Shown: positions 49,690-62,742 of the stretch, in pieces
How positions within the stretch are numbered: position 1 is the stretch's first letter
Layout: each line of letters starts with the position of its first letter
Assembly: GCF_963924675.1 (NCBI RefSeq)
Contig: NC_089222.1
Span: forward strand, 1,302,001-1,366,000
Source: Phocoena phocoena
Lineage: Eukaryota > Chordata > Mammalia > Artiodactyla > Phocoenidae
Length of the DNA: 64,000 nt
Direction: 5' to 3'
Notes under the pieces: generated by a model
What the model was told of the DNA's origin: nothing
Database searches by the model: none
The model's input: only the letters and a program-made list of their open reading frames with translations
Made by a program: the position numbers and the translations under genes

Positions 49690-51436
49690 GTAAGCCTGCG
49701 AAGGGGACTTGAAAGCGGGGCAGAATTTCAGGAAAACGATTGCGGGGTGTAGACTGGAATTGCCCTGAAAGCATAGGAAAAGAGGCACAACGTCGACAAT
49801 GATGCACTTGGCCAAAAAGGGCGTATGCGTTTTTTCATGAATATATTCAGGAAAAAACGCATACGCCCTTTTTGGCCAACCAAGCAAGCCTGTAAAGGAA
49901 ATCTGCACTACAATGAAGTCTCACTGCCCCCCGGACAAAAGGGCCATCTGAAAAAAGTGTAAAATCCAGAAAGTTAGGACAGGATATGGAGAACAGGGAG
50001 CCTTGTTATGCTGATTGGCAGGATGTAAATTGCCAGCAGCCACCCTGGGGAAGTGTATGGTGTTTCCTGAAACACGTAAGAAACAAAGCAACACAGCCTA
50101 TGGCACTTCCACTTATGGTCCTATAGCTTACGGAAATTAAAATCAAAAACAGACAGCCACCCCAATATTTGGGACGGCTCTGTTCACAAGAAGCTCGTCT
50201 ACAGTATCAGGTAAATATCCCAGAAAGCAAAAAATGGATAAAGAAGTTGTGGCACGTACGTTCAATGCAATATCACTCAGCAATGAAATCTGTGTCATCA
50301 GGCCCGTAGCGGCATAGTGAGTGGATGCAGGTACGGTGATTCTACGTGAACTACGTCACACAGAAAAAGAAACATCATAATATATCACTAATACACGGAA
50401 TGTAAACTTGACTACACATGAACTGAATTACAAAACAGAACAGGGTCTCAAATTTAGAAAACCAACTAGTTCTTGCTTATACGGAAAGGTGCCTTGGGGT
50501 GCTGCATAAAACCAGAGACTGAAATTAGCACAGATAACTTTCCATAAGCCAAATATTTAATAGACAAGACCTACTCCTTGCTCAACGAAATGGACCCAAC
50601 ACCACATATTCAACGCCTAGGAATATACCTGACTAGGAAGAATCTTAAAACCCATGGATATATATGTCTCCGTAAGAGAATCAAGCGTGTGTACAGCGGC
50701 CGAAATGCAGCAGTGAAAATCCGATAAATCCCATTATCAAAATAAATTTCGAAAACAAAACACAAAGACAGTGAAATAGAGAGCAATTCTTAAATAATTC
50801 ACTCAGGGCATGTGATGCAACCGCGATTGACCACATCTACACCCAGAGCTGGTTGAGACATAAGGCTGGACACTTCAGGCTGATAGCATTGGTGAGTTTC
50901 GGTGAGCAAATGCAGACCCTTTGAAGTCATACTGCATGGTACCCATTCCATGGGTCCCAACTCTCCAGGTTCAAGCGATTCTTCCTCCAGCTAAAACATG
51001 CATGGGAAACCCAGAGTATGGTCCACCGTGTGATTGGGAAAAGATTTAAAATGCATCTCAGTTTTCGTATCCTGGTCCTCGGGTTCACCATTCCAGATGC
51101 TTTACTAACACTCTCCCCACTTGGAGAGTCAGTGCCTTTAACCTCCTGTTTGGCACAGCTTGCAATTTCTGTGCAAGATGAACAGGAATAGGGAGAACTA
51201 ACGAGTGACTAGCTCTAGGTGTCTGCACGGGCAAATGTAACGCTCATTTCCCACCAGGAAGAGGAATTAACCAAAGGCTCAGTGTGCCCTGCCGGAAACA
51301 GATTAGGGTCTGAAGCAATCCTGCGGTTTTGTGCCCAGCTCACAAGAAAGCGAGTTGAAGAAAGGAGCTCAGGGGCACTGTAATTCACAAACCTGCAGAG
51401 TTATAAATGACAGCTATCCTCCAAAAATATATTGAA
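49690..51436 (+). repeat. Satellite monomer (subfamily A)
   Basis: Palindrome 49808-49879 has one mismatch (TTTTTTCATGAATA). TATATTTAATAGAC and AGTTCTTGCTTATACGG are private changes. Confidence 0.92.
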
Positions 51437-53183
51437 GTAAGCCTGCGAAGGGGACTTGAAAGCGGGGCAGAATTTCAGGAAAACGATTGCAGGGGGTAGA
51501 CTGGAATTGCCCTGAAAGCCTAGGAAAAGAGGCACAACGTCGACAATGTTGCACTTGGCCAAAAAGGGCGTATGCGTTTTTTCCTGAATATATTCAGGAA
51601 AAAACGCATACGCCCTTTTTGGCCAACCAAGCAAGCCTGTAAAGGAAATCTGCACTACAATGAAATCTCACTGCCCCCCCGGACAAAAGGGTCATCTGAA
51701 AAAATTGTAAAATCCAGAAAGTTAGGACAGGATATGGAGAACAGGGAGCCTAGTTATGCTCATTGGCAGGATGTAAATTGTGAACAGCCACCCTGGAAAA
51801 GTGTATGGTGTTTCCTGAAACACGTAAGAAATAAAGCAACACAGCCTCTGGCAATTGCACTTATGGTCCTATTGCTTCGGGAAATGAAAATCAAAATCAG
51901 AGAGCCACCCCAAAGTTTGGGACGGCTGTGTTCCCAAGAAGCTCGTCTACAGTACCAGGTAAATATCCCAGAAAGCAAAAAATGGATAAAGAAGTTGTGG
52001 CACATACGTGCAATGCAATATCACTCAGCAATGAAATCTGTGTCATCAGGCACATAGCGGCATAGTGAGTGGATGCAGGTACGGTGAATCTACGTGAACT
52101 ACGTCACACAGAAAAAGAAACATCATAAGATATCACTAATACACGGAATGTAAACTTGACTACACATGAACTGAATTACAAAACAGAACAGGGTCTCAAA
52201 TTTAGAAAACCAACTAGTGCTTGCTTATGGGGAAAGGTGCCTTGGGGTGCTGCATAAAACCAGAGACTGAAATTAGCACAGATAACATTCCATAAGCCAA
52301 ATATGTAATAGACAAGACCTACTCCTTGCTCAACGAAATGGACCCAACACCACATATTCAACGCCTAGGAATATACCTGACTAGGAAGAATCTTAAAACC
52401 CATGGATTTATATGTCTCCGTAAGAGAATCAAGCGTGTGTACAGTAGCATAAACGCAGCAGTGAAAATCCGATAAATCCCATTGTCAAAATAAATTTCAA
52501 AAACAAAACACAAAGACAGTGAAATAGAGAGCAATTCTTAAATAATTCACTCAGGGCATGTGATGCAACCGGGATTTAACACATCTACACCCAGAGCTGG
52601 TTTAGACATAAGTCGGGACACTTCAGGCTGATAGCATTGGTGAGTTTCGGTGAGCAAATGCAGACCCTTTGAAGTCATACTGCATGGTACTCATTCCATG
52701 GGTCCCAACTCTCCAGGTTCAAGCGATTCTTCCTCCAGCTAAAACATGCATGGGAAACCCAGAGTATCGTCCACAGTGTGATTGGGAAACGATTTAAAAT
52801 GCATCTCAGTTTTCGTATCCTGGTCCTTGGGTTCACCATTCCAGATGCTTTACTAACACTCTACCCACTTGGAGAGTCAGTGCTTTAAACTCCTCTTTGG
52901 CACAGCTTGCAATTTCTGTGCAAGATGAACAGGAATAGGGAGAACCAATGAGAGACTAGCTGTAGGTGTCTGAACGGGCAAATGTAACGCTCATTTCCCA
53001 CCAGGAAGAGGAATTAACCAAAGGCTCAGTGTGCCCTGCCGGAAACAGATTAGGGCCTGTAGCAATCCTGCGGTTTTGTGCCCAGCTCACAAGAAAGCGA
53101 GTTGAAGAAAGGAGCTCAGGGGCACTGTAATTCACAAACCTGCAGAGTTATAATTGACAGCTATCCTCCAACAATATATTGAA
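51437..53183 (+). repeat. Satellite monomer (subfamily B)
   Basis: Perfect palindrome at 51555-51626. First of a run of four B monomers. Has TGTGAACAGCC and the non-CG variant TACAGTAGCATAAACGC. Confidence 0.92.
51734..52057 (+). pseudogene. L1 ORF2 C-terminal remnant, type B
   Basis: 107 codons from MENREPSYAHW; the frame is open upstream to 51572, across half of the palindrome, giving 161 codons, which is incidental. Keeps PPWKSVWCFLKHVRNK and WIKKLWHIRAMQYHSAMKS. Confidence 0.75.
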
Positions 53184-54930
53184 GTAAGCCTGCGAAGGGG
53201 ACTTGAAAGCGGGGCAGAATTTCAGGAAAACGATTGCAGGGGGTAGACTGGAATTGCCCTGAAAGCATAGGAAAAGAGGGAGAACGTCGACAATGATGCA
53301 CTTGGCCAAGAAGGGCATATGCGTTTTTTCCTGAATATATTCAGGAAAAAACGCATATGCCCTTTTTGGCCAACCAAGCAAGCCTGTAAATGAAATCTAC
53401 ACTACAATGAAATCTCACTGCCCCCCCGGGCAAAAGGGCCATCTGAAAAAAGTGTAAAATCCAGAAAGGTAGGACAGGATATGGAGAACAGGGAGCCTTG
53501 TTATGCTGTTTGGCAGGATGTAAATTGTGAACAGCCACCCTGGAGAAGTGTATGGTGTTTCCTGAAACACGTAAGAAATAAAGCAACACAGCCTATGGCA
53601 ATTGCACTTATGGTCCTATTCCTTAGGGAAATTAAAATCAAAACCAGAGAGCCACCCCAAAGTTTGGGACGGCTGTGTTCCCAAGAAGCTCGTCTACAGT
53701 ATCAGGTAAATATCCCAGAAAGCAAAAAATGCATAAAGAAGTTGTGGCACGTACGTGCAATGCAATATCACTCAGCAATGAAATCTGTGTCATCAGGCCC
53801 GTAGCGGCATAGTGAGTGGATGCAGGTACGGTGATTCTACGTGAACTACGTCACACAGAAAAAGAAACATCATAAGATATCACTAATACACCGAATGTAA
53901 ACTTGACTACACATGAACTGAATTACAAAACAGAACAGGGTCTCAAATTTAGAAAACCAACTAGTGCTTGCTTATGGGGAAAGGTGCGTTGGGGTGCTGC
54001 ATAAAACCAGAGACTGAAATTAGCACAGATAACTTTCCATAAGCCAAATATGTAATAGACAAGACCTACTCCTTGCTCAATGAAATGGACCCAACACCAC
54101 ATATTCAACGCCTAGTAATATACCTGACTAGGAAGAATCTTAAAACCCATGGATATATATGTCTCCGTAAGAGAATCAAGCGTGTGTACAGTGGCCGAAA
54201 CGCAGCAGTGAAAACCGATAAATCCCATTATCAAAATAAATTTCGAAAACAAAACACAAAGACAGTGAAATAGAGAGCAATTCTTAAATAATTCACTAAG
54301 GGCATGTGATGCAACTGGGATTGACCGCATCTACATCCAGAGCTGCTTGAGACATAAGGCTGGACACTTCAGGCTGATAGCATTGGTGAGTTTCGGTGAG
54401 CAAATGCAGACCCTTTGAAGTCATACTGCATGGTAACCATTCCATGGGTCCCAACTCTCCAGGTTCAAGGGATTCTTCCTCCAGCTAAAACATGCATGGG
54501 AAACCCAGAGTATCGTCCACCGTGTGATTGGGAAACGATTTAAAATGCATCTCAGTTTTCGTATCCTGGTCCTCGGGTTCACCATTCCAGATGCTTTACT
54601 AACACTCTCCCCGCTTGGAGAGTCAGTGCCTTTAACCTCCTCTTTGGCACAGCTTGCAATTTCTGTGCAAGATGAACAGGAATAGGGAGAACCAATGAGA
54701 GACTAGCTGTAGGTGTCTGCACGGGCAAATGTAACGCTCATTTCCCACCAGGAAGAGGAATTAACCAAAAGCTGAGCATGCCCTGCCGGAAACAGATTAG
54801 GGCCTGAAGCAATCCTGCGGTTTTGTGCCCAGCTCACAAGAAAGCGAGTTGAAGAAAGTAGCTCAGGGGCACTGTAATTCACAAACCTGCAGAGTTATAA
54901 ATGACAGCTATCCTCCAAAAATATATTGAA
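53184..54930 (+). repeat. Satellite monomer (subfamily B)
   Basis: Palindrome 53302-53373 carries a matched pair of changes: A at 53317 and T at 53358 replace the G and C of other copies. One unpaired G is at 53310. A base lost in GTGAAAACCGATAAATC is shared with the next monomer. Confidence 0.92.
53481..53804 (+). pseudogene. L1 ORF2 C-terminal remnant, type B
   Basis: 107 codons, open. WIKK has become CIKK here; PPWRSVWCFLKHVRNK is intact. Confidence 0.75.
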
Positions 54931-56675
54931 GTAAGCCTGCGAAGGGGACTTGAAAGCGGGGCAGAATTTCAGGAAAACGATTGCAGGGGGTAGACTGGAT
55001 TTGCCCTGAAAGCATAGGAAAAGAGGCAGAAAGTCGACAATGATGCTCTTGGCCAAAAAGGGCGTATGCGTTTTTTCCTGAATATATTCAGGAAAAAACG
55101 CATACGCCCTTTTTGGCCAAACAAGCAAGCCTGTAAAGGAAATCTGCACTACAATGAAGTCTCACTGCCCCCCGGGCAAAAGTGTCATCTGAAAAAAGTA
55201 TAAAATCCAGAAAGGTAAGACAGGATATGTAGAACAGGGAGCCTTGTTATGCTGATTGGCAGGATGTAAATTGCCAACAGCCACCCTGGAGAAGTGTATG
55301 GTGTTTTCTGAAACACGTAAGAAATAAAGCAACACAGCCTATGGCAATTGCACTTATGGTCCTATTCCTTAGGGAAATTAAAATCAAAAACAGAGAGCCA
55401 CCCCAAAATTTGGGACGCCTGTGCTCCCAAGAAGCTCGTCTACAGTACCAGGTAAATATCCCAGAAAACAAAAATGGATAAAGAAGTTGTGGCATGTACG
55501 TGCAATGCAGTATCACTCAGCAATGAAATCTGTGTCATCAGGCCCGTAGCGGCATAGTGAGTGGATGCAGGTACGGTGATTCTACGTGAACTATGTCACA
55601 CAGAAAAAGAAACATCATAAGATATCACTAATACACGGAATGTAAACTTGACTACACATGAACTGAATTACAAAACAGAACAGGGTCTCAAATTTAGAAA
55701 ACCAACTAGTGCTTGCTTATGGGGAAAGGTGCGTTGGGGTGCTGCATAAAACCAGAGACTGAAATTAGCACAGATAACTTTCCATAAGCCAAATATGTAA
55801 TAGACAAGACCTACTCCTTGCTCAATGAAATGGACCCAACACCACATATTCAACGCCTAGGAATATACCTGACTAGGAAGAATCTTAAAACCCATGGATA
55901 TATATGTCTCCGTAAGAGAATCAAGCGTGTGTACAGTGGCCGAAACGCAGCAGTGAAAACCGATAAATCCCATTATCAAAATAAATTTCGAAAACAAAAC
56001 ACAAAGACAGTGAAATAGAGAGCAATTCTTAAATAATTCACTCAGGGCATGTGATGCAACCGGGATTGACCACATCTACATCCAGAGCTTGTTGAGACAT
56101 AAGGCTGGACACTTCAGGCTGATAGCATTGGTGAGTTTCGGTGAGCAAATGCAGACCCTTTGAAGTCATACTGCATGGTACCCATTCCATGGGTCCCAAA
56201 TCTCCAGGTTCAAGGGAATCTTCCTCCAGCTAAAACATGCATGGGAAACCCAGAGTATCGTCCACCGTGTGATTGGGAAACGATTTAAAATGCATCTCAG
56301 TTTTCGTATCCTGGTCCTCGGGTTCACCATTCCAGATGCTTTACTAACACTCTCCCCGCTTGGAGAGTCAGTGCCTTTAACCTCCTCTTTGGCACAGCTT
56401 GCAATTTCTGTGCAAGACGAACAGGAATAGGGAGAACCAATGAGAGACTAGCTGTAGGTGTCTGCACGGGCAAATGTAACGCTCATTGCCCACCAGGAAG
56501 AGGAATTAAACAAAGGCTCAGTGTGCCCTGCTGGATACAGATTAGGGCCTTAAGCAATCCTGCGGTTTTGTGCCCAGCTCACAAGAAAGCGAGTTGAAGA
56601 AAGGAGCTCAGGAGCACTGTAATTCACAAACCTGCAGAGTTATAAATGACAGCTATCTTCCAAAAGTATATTGAA
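54931..56675 (+). repeat. Satellite monomer (subfamily B)
   Basis: Perfect palindrome at 55049-55120. The L1 frame is broken (ATGTAG at the usual MENREP start and a lost A before ATGGATAAAG). Second half is a near-copy of the preceding monomer at -1,745. Confidence 0.92.
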
Positions 56676-58420
56676 GTAAGCCTGTGAAGGGGACTTGAAA
56701 GCGGGGCAGAATTTCAGGAAAACGATTGCAGGGGGTACACTGGAATTGCCTTGAAAGCATAGGAAAAGAGGCACAACGTCGACAATGATGCACTTGGCCA
56801 AAACGGCGTATGCGTTTTTTCATGAATATATTCAGGAAAAAACGCATACGCCCTTTTTGGCCAACCAAGCAAGCCTGTAAAGGAAATCTGCACTACAATG
56901 AAATCTCACTGCCCCCCGGGCAAAAGGGCCATCTGAAAAAAGTGTAAAATCCAGAAAGGTAGGACAGGATATGGAGAACAGGGAGCCTTGTTATGCTGAT
57001 TGGCAGGATGTAAATTGCCAGCAGCCACCCTGGAGAAGTGTATGGTGTTTCCTGAAACACGTAAGAAATAAAGCAACACAGCCTATGGCAATTGCACTTA
57101 TGGTCCTATTCTTTAGGGAAATTAAAATCAAAAACAGAGAGACACCCCAAAGTTTGGGACGGCTGTGTTCCCAGGAAGCTCTTCTACAGTACCAGGTAAA
57201 TATCCCAGAAAGCAAAAAATGGATAAAGAAGTTGTGGCACGTACGTGCAATGCAGTATCACTCAGCAATGAAATCTGTGTCATCAGGCCCGTAGCGGCAT
57301 AGTGAGTGGATGCAGGTACGGTGATTCTACGTGAACTACGTCACACAGAAAAAGAAACATCATAAGATATCACTAATACACGGAATGTAAACTTGACTAC
57401 ACATGAACTGAATTACAAAACAGAACAGGGTCTCAAATTTAGAAAACCAACTACTGCTTGCTTATGGGGAAAGGTGCCTTGGGGTGCTGCATAAAACCAG
57501 AGACTGAAATTAGCACAGATAGCTTTCCATAAGCCAAATATGTAATAGACAAGACCTACTCCTTGCTCAACGAAATGGACCCAACACCACATATTCAACG
57601 CCTAGGAATATACCTGACTAGGAAGAATCTTAAAACCCATGGATATATATGTCTCCGTAAGAGAATCAAGCGTGTGTACAGCGGCCGAAACGCAGCAGTG
57701 AAAATCCGATAAATCCCATTATCAAAATATATTTCGAAAACAAAACACAAAGACAGTGAAATAGAGAGCAATTCTTAAATAATTCACTCAGGGCATGTGA
57801 TGCAACCGGGATTGACCACATCTACACCCAGAGCTGGTTGAGACATAAGGCTGGACACTTCAGGCTGATAGCAATGGTGAGGTTCGGTGAGCAAATGCAT
57901 CCCTTTGAAGTCATACTGCATGGTACCTATTCCATGGGTCCCAACTCTTCAGGTTCAAGGGATTCTTCCTCCAGCTAAAACATGCATTGGAAACCCACAG
58001 TGTGGTCCATCGTGTGATTGGGAAACGATTTAAAATGCATCTCAGTTTTCGTATCCTGGTCCTCATGTTCACCATTCCAGATGCTTTACTAACACTCTCC
58101 CTGCTTGGAGAGTCAGTGCCTTTAACCTCCTGTTTGGCACAGCTTGCAATTTCTGTGCAAGATGAACAGGAATAAGGAGAACCAATGAGAGACTAGCTGT
58201 AGGTGTCTGTACGGGCAAATGTAACGCTCATTTCCCACCAGGAAGAGGAATTAACCAAAGGCTCAGCATGCCCTGCCGGAAACAGATTAGCGCCTGAAGC
58301 AATCCTGCGGTTTTGTGCCCAGTTCACAAGAAAGCGAGTTGAAGAAAGGAGCTCAGGGGCACTGTAATTCACAAACCTGCAGAGTTATAAATGACAGCTA
58401 TCCTCCAAAAATATATTGAA
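56676..58420 (+). repeat. Satellite monomer (subfamily B)
   Basis: Palindrome from 56794 has lost one base on the left arm (CCAAAACGGCG) and has CATGAATA at the centre. L1 frame open (56971-57294). Confidence 0.92.
56971..57294 (+). pseudogene. L1 ORF2 C-terminal remnant, type B
   Basis: 107 codons, open, PPWRSVWCFLKHVRNK and WIKKLWHVRAMQYHSAMKS. Together with the copies above it shows the frame common to subfamily B. Confidence 0.75.
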
Positions 58421-60167
58421 GTAAGCCTGCGAAGGGGACTTGAAAGCGGGGCAGAATTTCAGGAAAAGGATTGCAGGGGGTAGAGTGGAATTGCCCTGAA
58501 AGAATAGGAATAGAGGCACAACGTCGACAATGATGCACTTGGCCAAAAAGGGCGTATGCGTTTTTCCCTGAATATATTCAGGAAAAAACGCATACGCCCT
58601 TTTTGGCCAACCAAACAAGCCTGTAAAGGATATCTGCACTACAATGAAGTCTCACTGCCCCCCGGGCAAAAGGGCCATCTGAAAAAAGTGTAAAATCCAG
58701 AAAGGTAGGACAGGATATGGAGAACAGGGAGCCTTGTTATGCTGATTGGCAGGATGTAAATTGCCAGCAGCCACCGTGGAGAAGTGTATGGTGTTTCCTG
58801 AAACACGTAAGAAACAAAGCAACACAGCCTATGGCACTTCCACTTATGGTCCTATAGCTTACGGAAATTAAAATCAAAAACAGACAGCCACCCCAATATT
58901 TGGGACGTCTGTGTTCACAAGAAGCTCGTCTACAGTATCAGGTAAATATCCCAGAAAGCAAAAAATGGATAAAGAAGTTGTGGCACGTACGCGCAATGGA
59001 GTATCTCTCAGCAATGAAATCTGTGTCATCAGGCCCGTAGCGGCATAGTGAGTGGATGCAGATACGGTGATTCTACGTGAACTACGTCACACAGAAAAAG
59101 AAACATCATAAGATATCACTAATACACGGAATGTAAACTTGACTACACATGAACTGAATTACAAAACAGAACATGGTCTCAAATTTAGAAAACCAACTAG
59201 TGCTTGCTTATGGGGAAAGGTGCCTTGGGGTGCTGCATAAAACCAGAGACTGAAATTAGCACAGATAACTTTCCATAAGCCAAATATGTAATAGACAAGA
59301 CCTACTCCTTGCTCAACGAAATGTACTCAACGCCACATATTCAATGCCTAGGAATATACCTGACTAGGAAGAATCTTAAAACCCATGGATATATATGTCT
59401 CCGTAAGAGAATCAAGCGTGTGTACAGCGGCCGAAACGCAGCAGTGAAAATCCGATAAATCCCATTATCAAAATAAATTTCGAAAACAAAACACAAAGAC
59501 AGTGAAATAGAGAGCAATTCTTAAATAATTCACTCAGGGCATGGGATGCAAACGGGATTGACCACATCTACACCCAGAGTTGGTTGAGACATAAGGCTGG
59601 ACACTTCAGGCTGATAGCATTGGTGAGTTTCGGTGAGCAAATGCAGACCCTTTGAAGTCATACTGCATGGTACCCATTCCATGGGTCCCAACTCTCCAGG
59701 TTCAAGGGATTCTTCCTCCAGCTAAAACATGCATGGGAAACCCAGAGTATCGTCCACCGTGTGATTGGGAAACGATTTAAAATGCATCTCAGTTTTCGTA
59801 TCCTGGTCCTCGGGTTCACCATTCCAGATGCTTTACTAACACTCTCCCCGCTTGGAGAGTCAGTGCCTTTAACCTCCTCTTTGGCACAGCTTGCAATTTC
59901 TGTGCAAGATGAATAGGAATAGGGAGAACCAATGAGAGACTAGCTGTAGTTGTCTGCACGGGCAAATGTAATGCTCATTTCCCACCAGGAAGAGGAATTA
60001 ACCAAAGGCTCAGCGTGTCCTGCTGGAAAGAGATTAGTGCCTGAAGCAATCCTGCGGTTTTGTGCCCAGCTCACAAGAAAGCGAGTTGAAGAAAGGAGCT
60101 CAGGGGCTCTGTAATTCACAAACCTGCAGAGTTATAAATGACAGCTATCCACCAAAAATATATTGAA
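58421..60167 (+). repeat. Satellite monomer (subfamily A, end shared with monomer 7)
   Basis: Palindrome 58539-58610 has one mismatch. From about 59,947 it carries TAGTTGTCTGC, GTAATGCTC and AAGAGATTAGTGC, the marks of the sequence before 12,228, while upstream it is unlike monomer 7. The left border of the large duplication is therefore inside this monomer. Confidence 0.92.
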
Positions 60168-60462
60168 GTAAGCCTGCAAAGGGGACTTGAAAGTGGGGCA
60201 GAAATTCAGGAAAACGATTGAAGGGTTAAACTGGAATTGCACTTAAAGAATAGGAAAAGAGGCAGAACGTCGATAATGATGCACTTGTCCAAAATGTGTG
60301 GATGCTTTTTGCCCTAAATGTATTCAGGAAAAAACGCATACGCACTTTTTGGCCAACCAAGCAAGCTTGTAAATAAACCTGCACTACAATGAAGTCTCAG
60401 TGCCCCCCAGGGCAAAAGGGCCATTTAAAAAAATTGTAAAATCCAGAAACGGAGGACAGGCA

Positions 60463-60714
60463 ATGGAAAACAGGGATCCTTATTATGCTGATGCATATGA
60501 TGTAAATTGCCGACAGCCATTCTGGAGAAGTGTTATGTGTTTCCTGAAACACGTAAGAAACAAAGCAACACAGCCTATGACACTTCCACTTATGGTCCTA
60601 CAGGTTAGGGAAATTAAAATCAAAAACACCCAGCCACCTCAAAATTTGGGACCTCTCTGTTCACAAGAACCTCGTTTAGAGTACCAGGTAAATATCTCAG
60701 AGAGCAAACAATAG
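60463..60714 (+). pseudogene. L1 ORF2 C-terminal remnant, type C, shortened
   Basis: Same frame as at 12523, but the WIKK tryptophan codon is TAG (60712-60714), so it ends at 84 codons. The two C copies thus differ by a nonsense change, as expected without selection on the frame. Confidence 0.75.
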
Positions 60715-61698
60715 ATAAAGAAGTTGTGGTACGTACGTACAATGGAATATCACTCAGCAATGAAATCTGTGTCATCAGGCCCGTAGCGGCATAGTGAGTG
60801 GATTCAGGTATGGTGATTCTACGTGAAATAAGTCACACATAAAAAGAAACATCATAAAATATCACTAATACACAGTATGTAAACTTGACTACACATGAAC
60901 TGAATTACAAAACAGAACAGTCTCAAATTTAGAAAACCAACTTGTGCTTTCTTATGGAGAAAGGTGCGTTGGAGTGCTGCATAAAACCAGAGACTGAAAT
61001 TAGCACCGATACCGTTCCATAAGCCAAATATGTAATAGACAAGACCTACTCCTTGCTCAACGAAATGGACTCAACACCACATATTCAACGCCTAGGAATA
61101 TACCTGACTAGGAAGAATCTTAAAACCCGTGGATATTTATGTCTCCGTAAGAGAATCAAGAGTGTGTACAGCGGCATTAACACAGCAGTGAAAATCCGAT
61201 AAATCCCAGTGTCAAAAAAAAATTTCAAAAACCATACACAATGACAGTGAAATAGAGAGCAATTCTTAAATAACTCACACAGGGCATGTGATGCAACCTG
61301 GTTTACCACATCTACACCCAGAGCTGGGTGAGAGATAAGGCTGGACCTTTTGGGCTGATAGCATTGGTGAGGTTCAGTGAGCAAATGCAGACCCTTTGAT
61401 GTCATACTGCCTGGTACCCATTCCATGGTTCCCAACTCTCCAGGTTCAAGGGATTCTTCCTTCTGCTAAAATTTGCATGGGAAACCCAGCGTATGCTCCA
61501 CCGTGTGACTGGGAAACCTTTTTACATGCATGTCTGTTTTCGTCCCCTGGTACTCAGGTTCACCATTCCAGACCCTTTTCTTACACTCTCCCCATTTGGA
61601 GAGTCAGTGCCTTTAACCTCCTGTTTGGCACTCTTTGCAATTTCTGCGCAAGATGAACAGGAATACGGAGAACCAATGGGAGACTATCTTTAGGTGTG

Positions 61699-61709
61699 TG
61701 CACGGGCAA
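61699..61709. repeat. Target-site duplication, left of second L1
   Basis: TGCACGGGCAA, identical to the right copy at 62382-62392. Confidence 0.87.
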
Positions 61710-61711
61710 AT

Positions 61712-62381
61712 ATTTTTTTTAACATCTTTATTGGGGTATAATTGCTTTACAGTGGTGTGTTAGTTTTTGCTTTATAACAAAGTGAATCAGCTATACATAT
61801 ACATATGCTCCCTGTGTCTTCCCTCTTGTTTCTCCCTCCCTCCCTCTCTCCCCCTTCCACCCCTCCAGGCTGTCCCAACGCCCCGAGCTAATATTCCTGT
61901 GCCTTGCGGCTGCTTCCCCCTTGCTATCTACCTTACTACATTTGTTAGTGTGTATATGTCCATGACTCTCTCTCGCCCTGTCAAAACTCACCATTCCCCC
62001 TCCCCATATCCTCAATTCCGTTCTCCAGTAGGTCTGCGCCTCTATTCCTGTCTTATCCCTAGGTTCTTCATGACATTTTTTTCCTTTAAATTCCATATAT
62101 ATGTGTTAGCATACGCTATTTGTCTTTTTCTTTCTGACTTACTTCACTCTGTATGACAGACTCTAGGTCTATCCATCTCATTACAAATAACTCAGTTTCA
62201 TTTCTTTTTAAGGCTGAGTAATATTCCATTGTGTATATGTGCCACATCTTCTTTATCCATTCGTCCGATGATTGGCGCTTAGGTTCTTTCCATCTCCGGG
62301 CTATTGTAAATAGAGCTGCAATGAACATTTTGGTACATGACTCTTTTTCAATTTTGGTTTTCTCAGGGTATATGCCCAGTA
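61712..62381 (-). mobile_element. LINE-1 3' fragment, minus strand (duplicate of 13,772-14,441)
   Basis: Same insertion point, truncation point and target duplication as the first copy, with about 12 substitutions. The two descend from one insertion that was later duplicated. The ORF2 end is at 62116-62328 on the minus strand (MFIAALFTIARRWK...WIKKMWHIYTMEYYSALKRNE). Confidence 0.93.
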
Positions 62382-62392
62382 TGCACGGGCAA
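62382..62392. repeat. Target-site duplication, right of second L1
   Basis: TGCACGGGCAA before TTTTAACACTCATTTCCC. Confidence 0.87.
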
Positions 62393-62594
62393 TTTTAACA
62401 CTCATTTCCCAACAGGAAAAGGAATTAACCAAAGGCTCAGCATGCCGTGCTGGAACAAGATTAGGGCCTGAAGCAATCCTGCGGTTTTGTGCCCAGCTCA
62501 CAAGAAAGCGAGTTGAGGAAAGGAGCTCAGGGGCACTGTCATTCACATACCTGCAGACTTATAAATGACAGAAATCGTACAAAAATATATTGAA

Positions 62595-62742
62595 TTAAGG
62601 CTGCAAAGAGGACTTGAAAGTGGGGCAGAATTGCTGGAATCCGATTTCAGGAGGTAGACGTGAATTGCTCTGAAAGCATAAGAGAAGTGGCAGAACCTCA
62701 TCAATGAAGCACTTGGCCAAAAAGGGCATATGCATTTTTTCC
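62595..62742 (+). repeat. Truncated satellite monomer ending in its palindrome (copy 2)
   Basis: I see no difference from 14,655-14,802; it breaks at the same base, 30 bp into the palindrome that starts at 62713. Confidence 0.88.

Larger units (their letters stand above)
28720..62594 (+). repeat. L1-derived 1.75-kb satellite, right array (19 monomers)
   Basis: Monomer starts at 28720, 30467, 32214, 33960, 35707, 37454, 39210, 40956, 42703, 44449, 46196, 47943, 49690, 51437, 53184, 54931, 56676, 58421 and 60168. Intervals are 1,745-1,747 bp except 1,756 at 37454 (C-tract growth) and the last (L1). Orientation is the same as in the left array. By marker the subfamily order is B B A A B A A A A A A A A B B B B A C. 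Confidence 0.94.
60168..62594 (+). repeat. Satellite monomer (subfamily C) interrupted by L1
   Basis: Partner of monomer 8 at +47,940. About 40 substitutions and no net length change separate them over 2.2 kb. Palindrome 60286-60357 is poor on the left arm, as in its partner. Confidence 0.92.
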
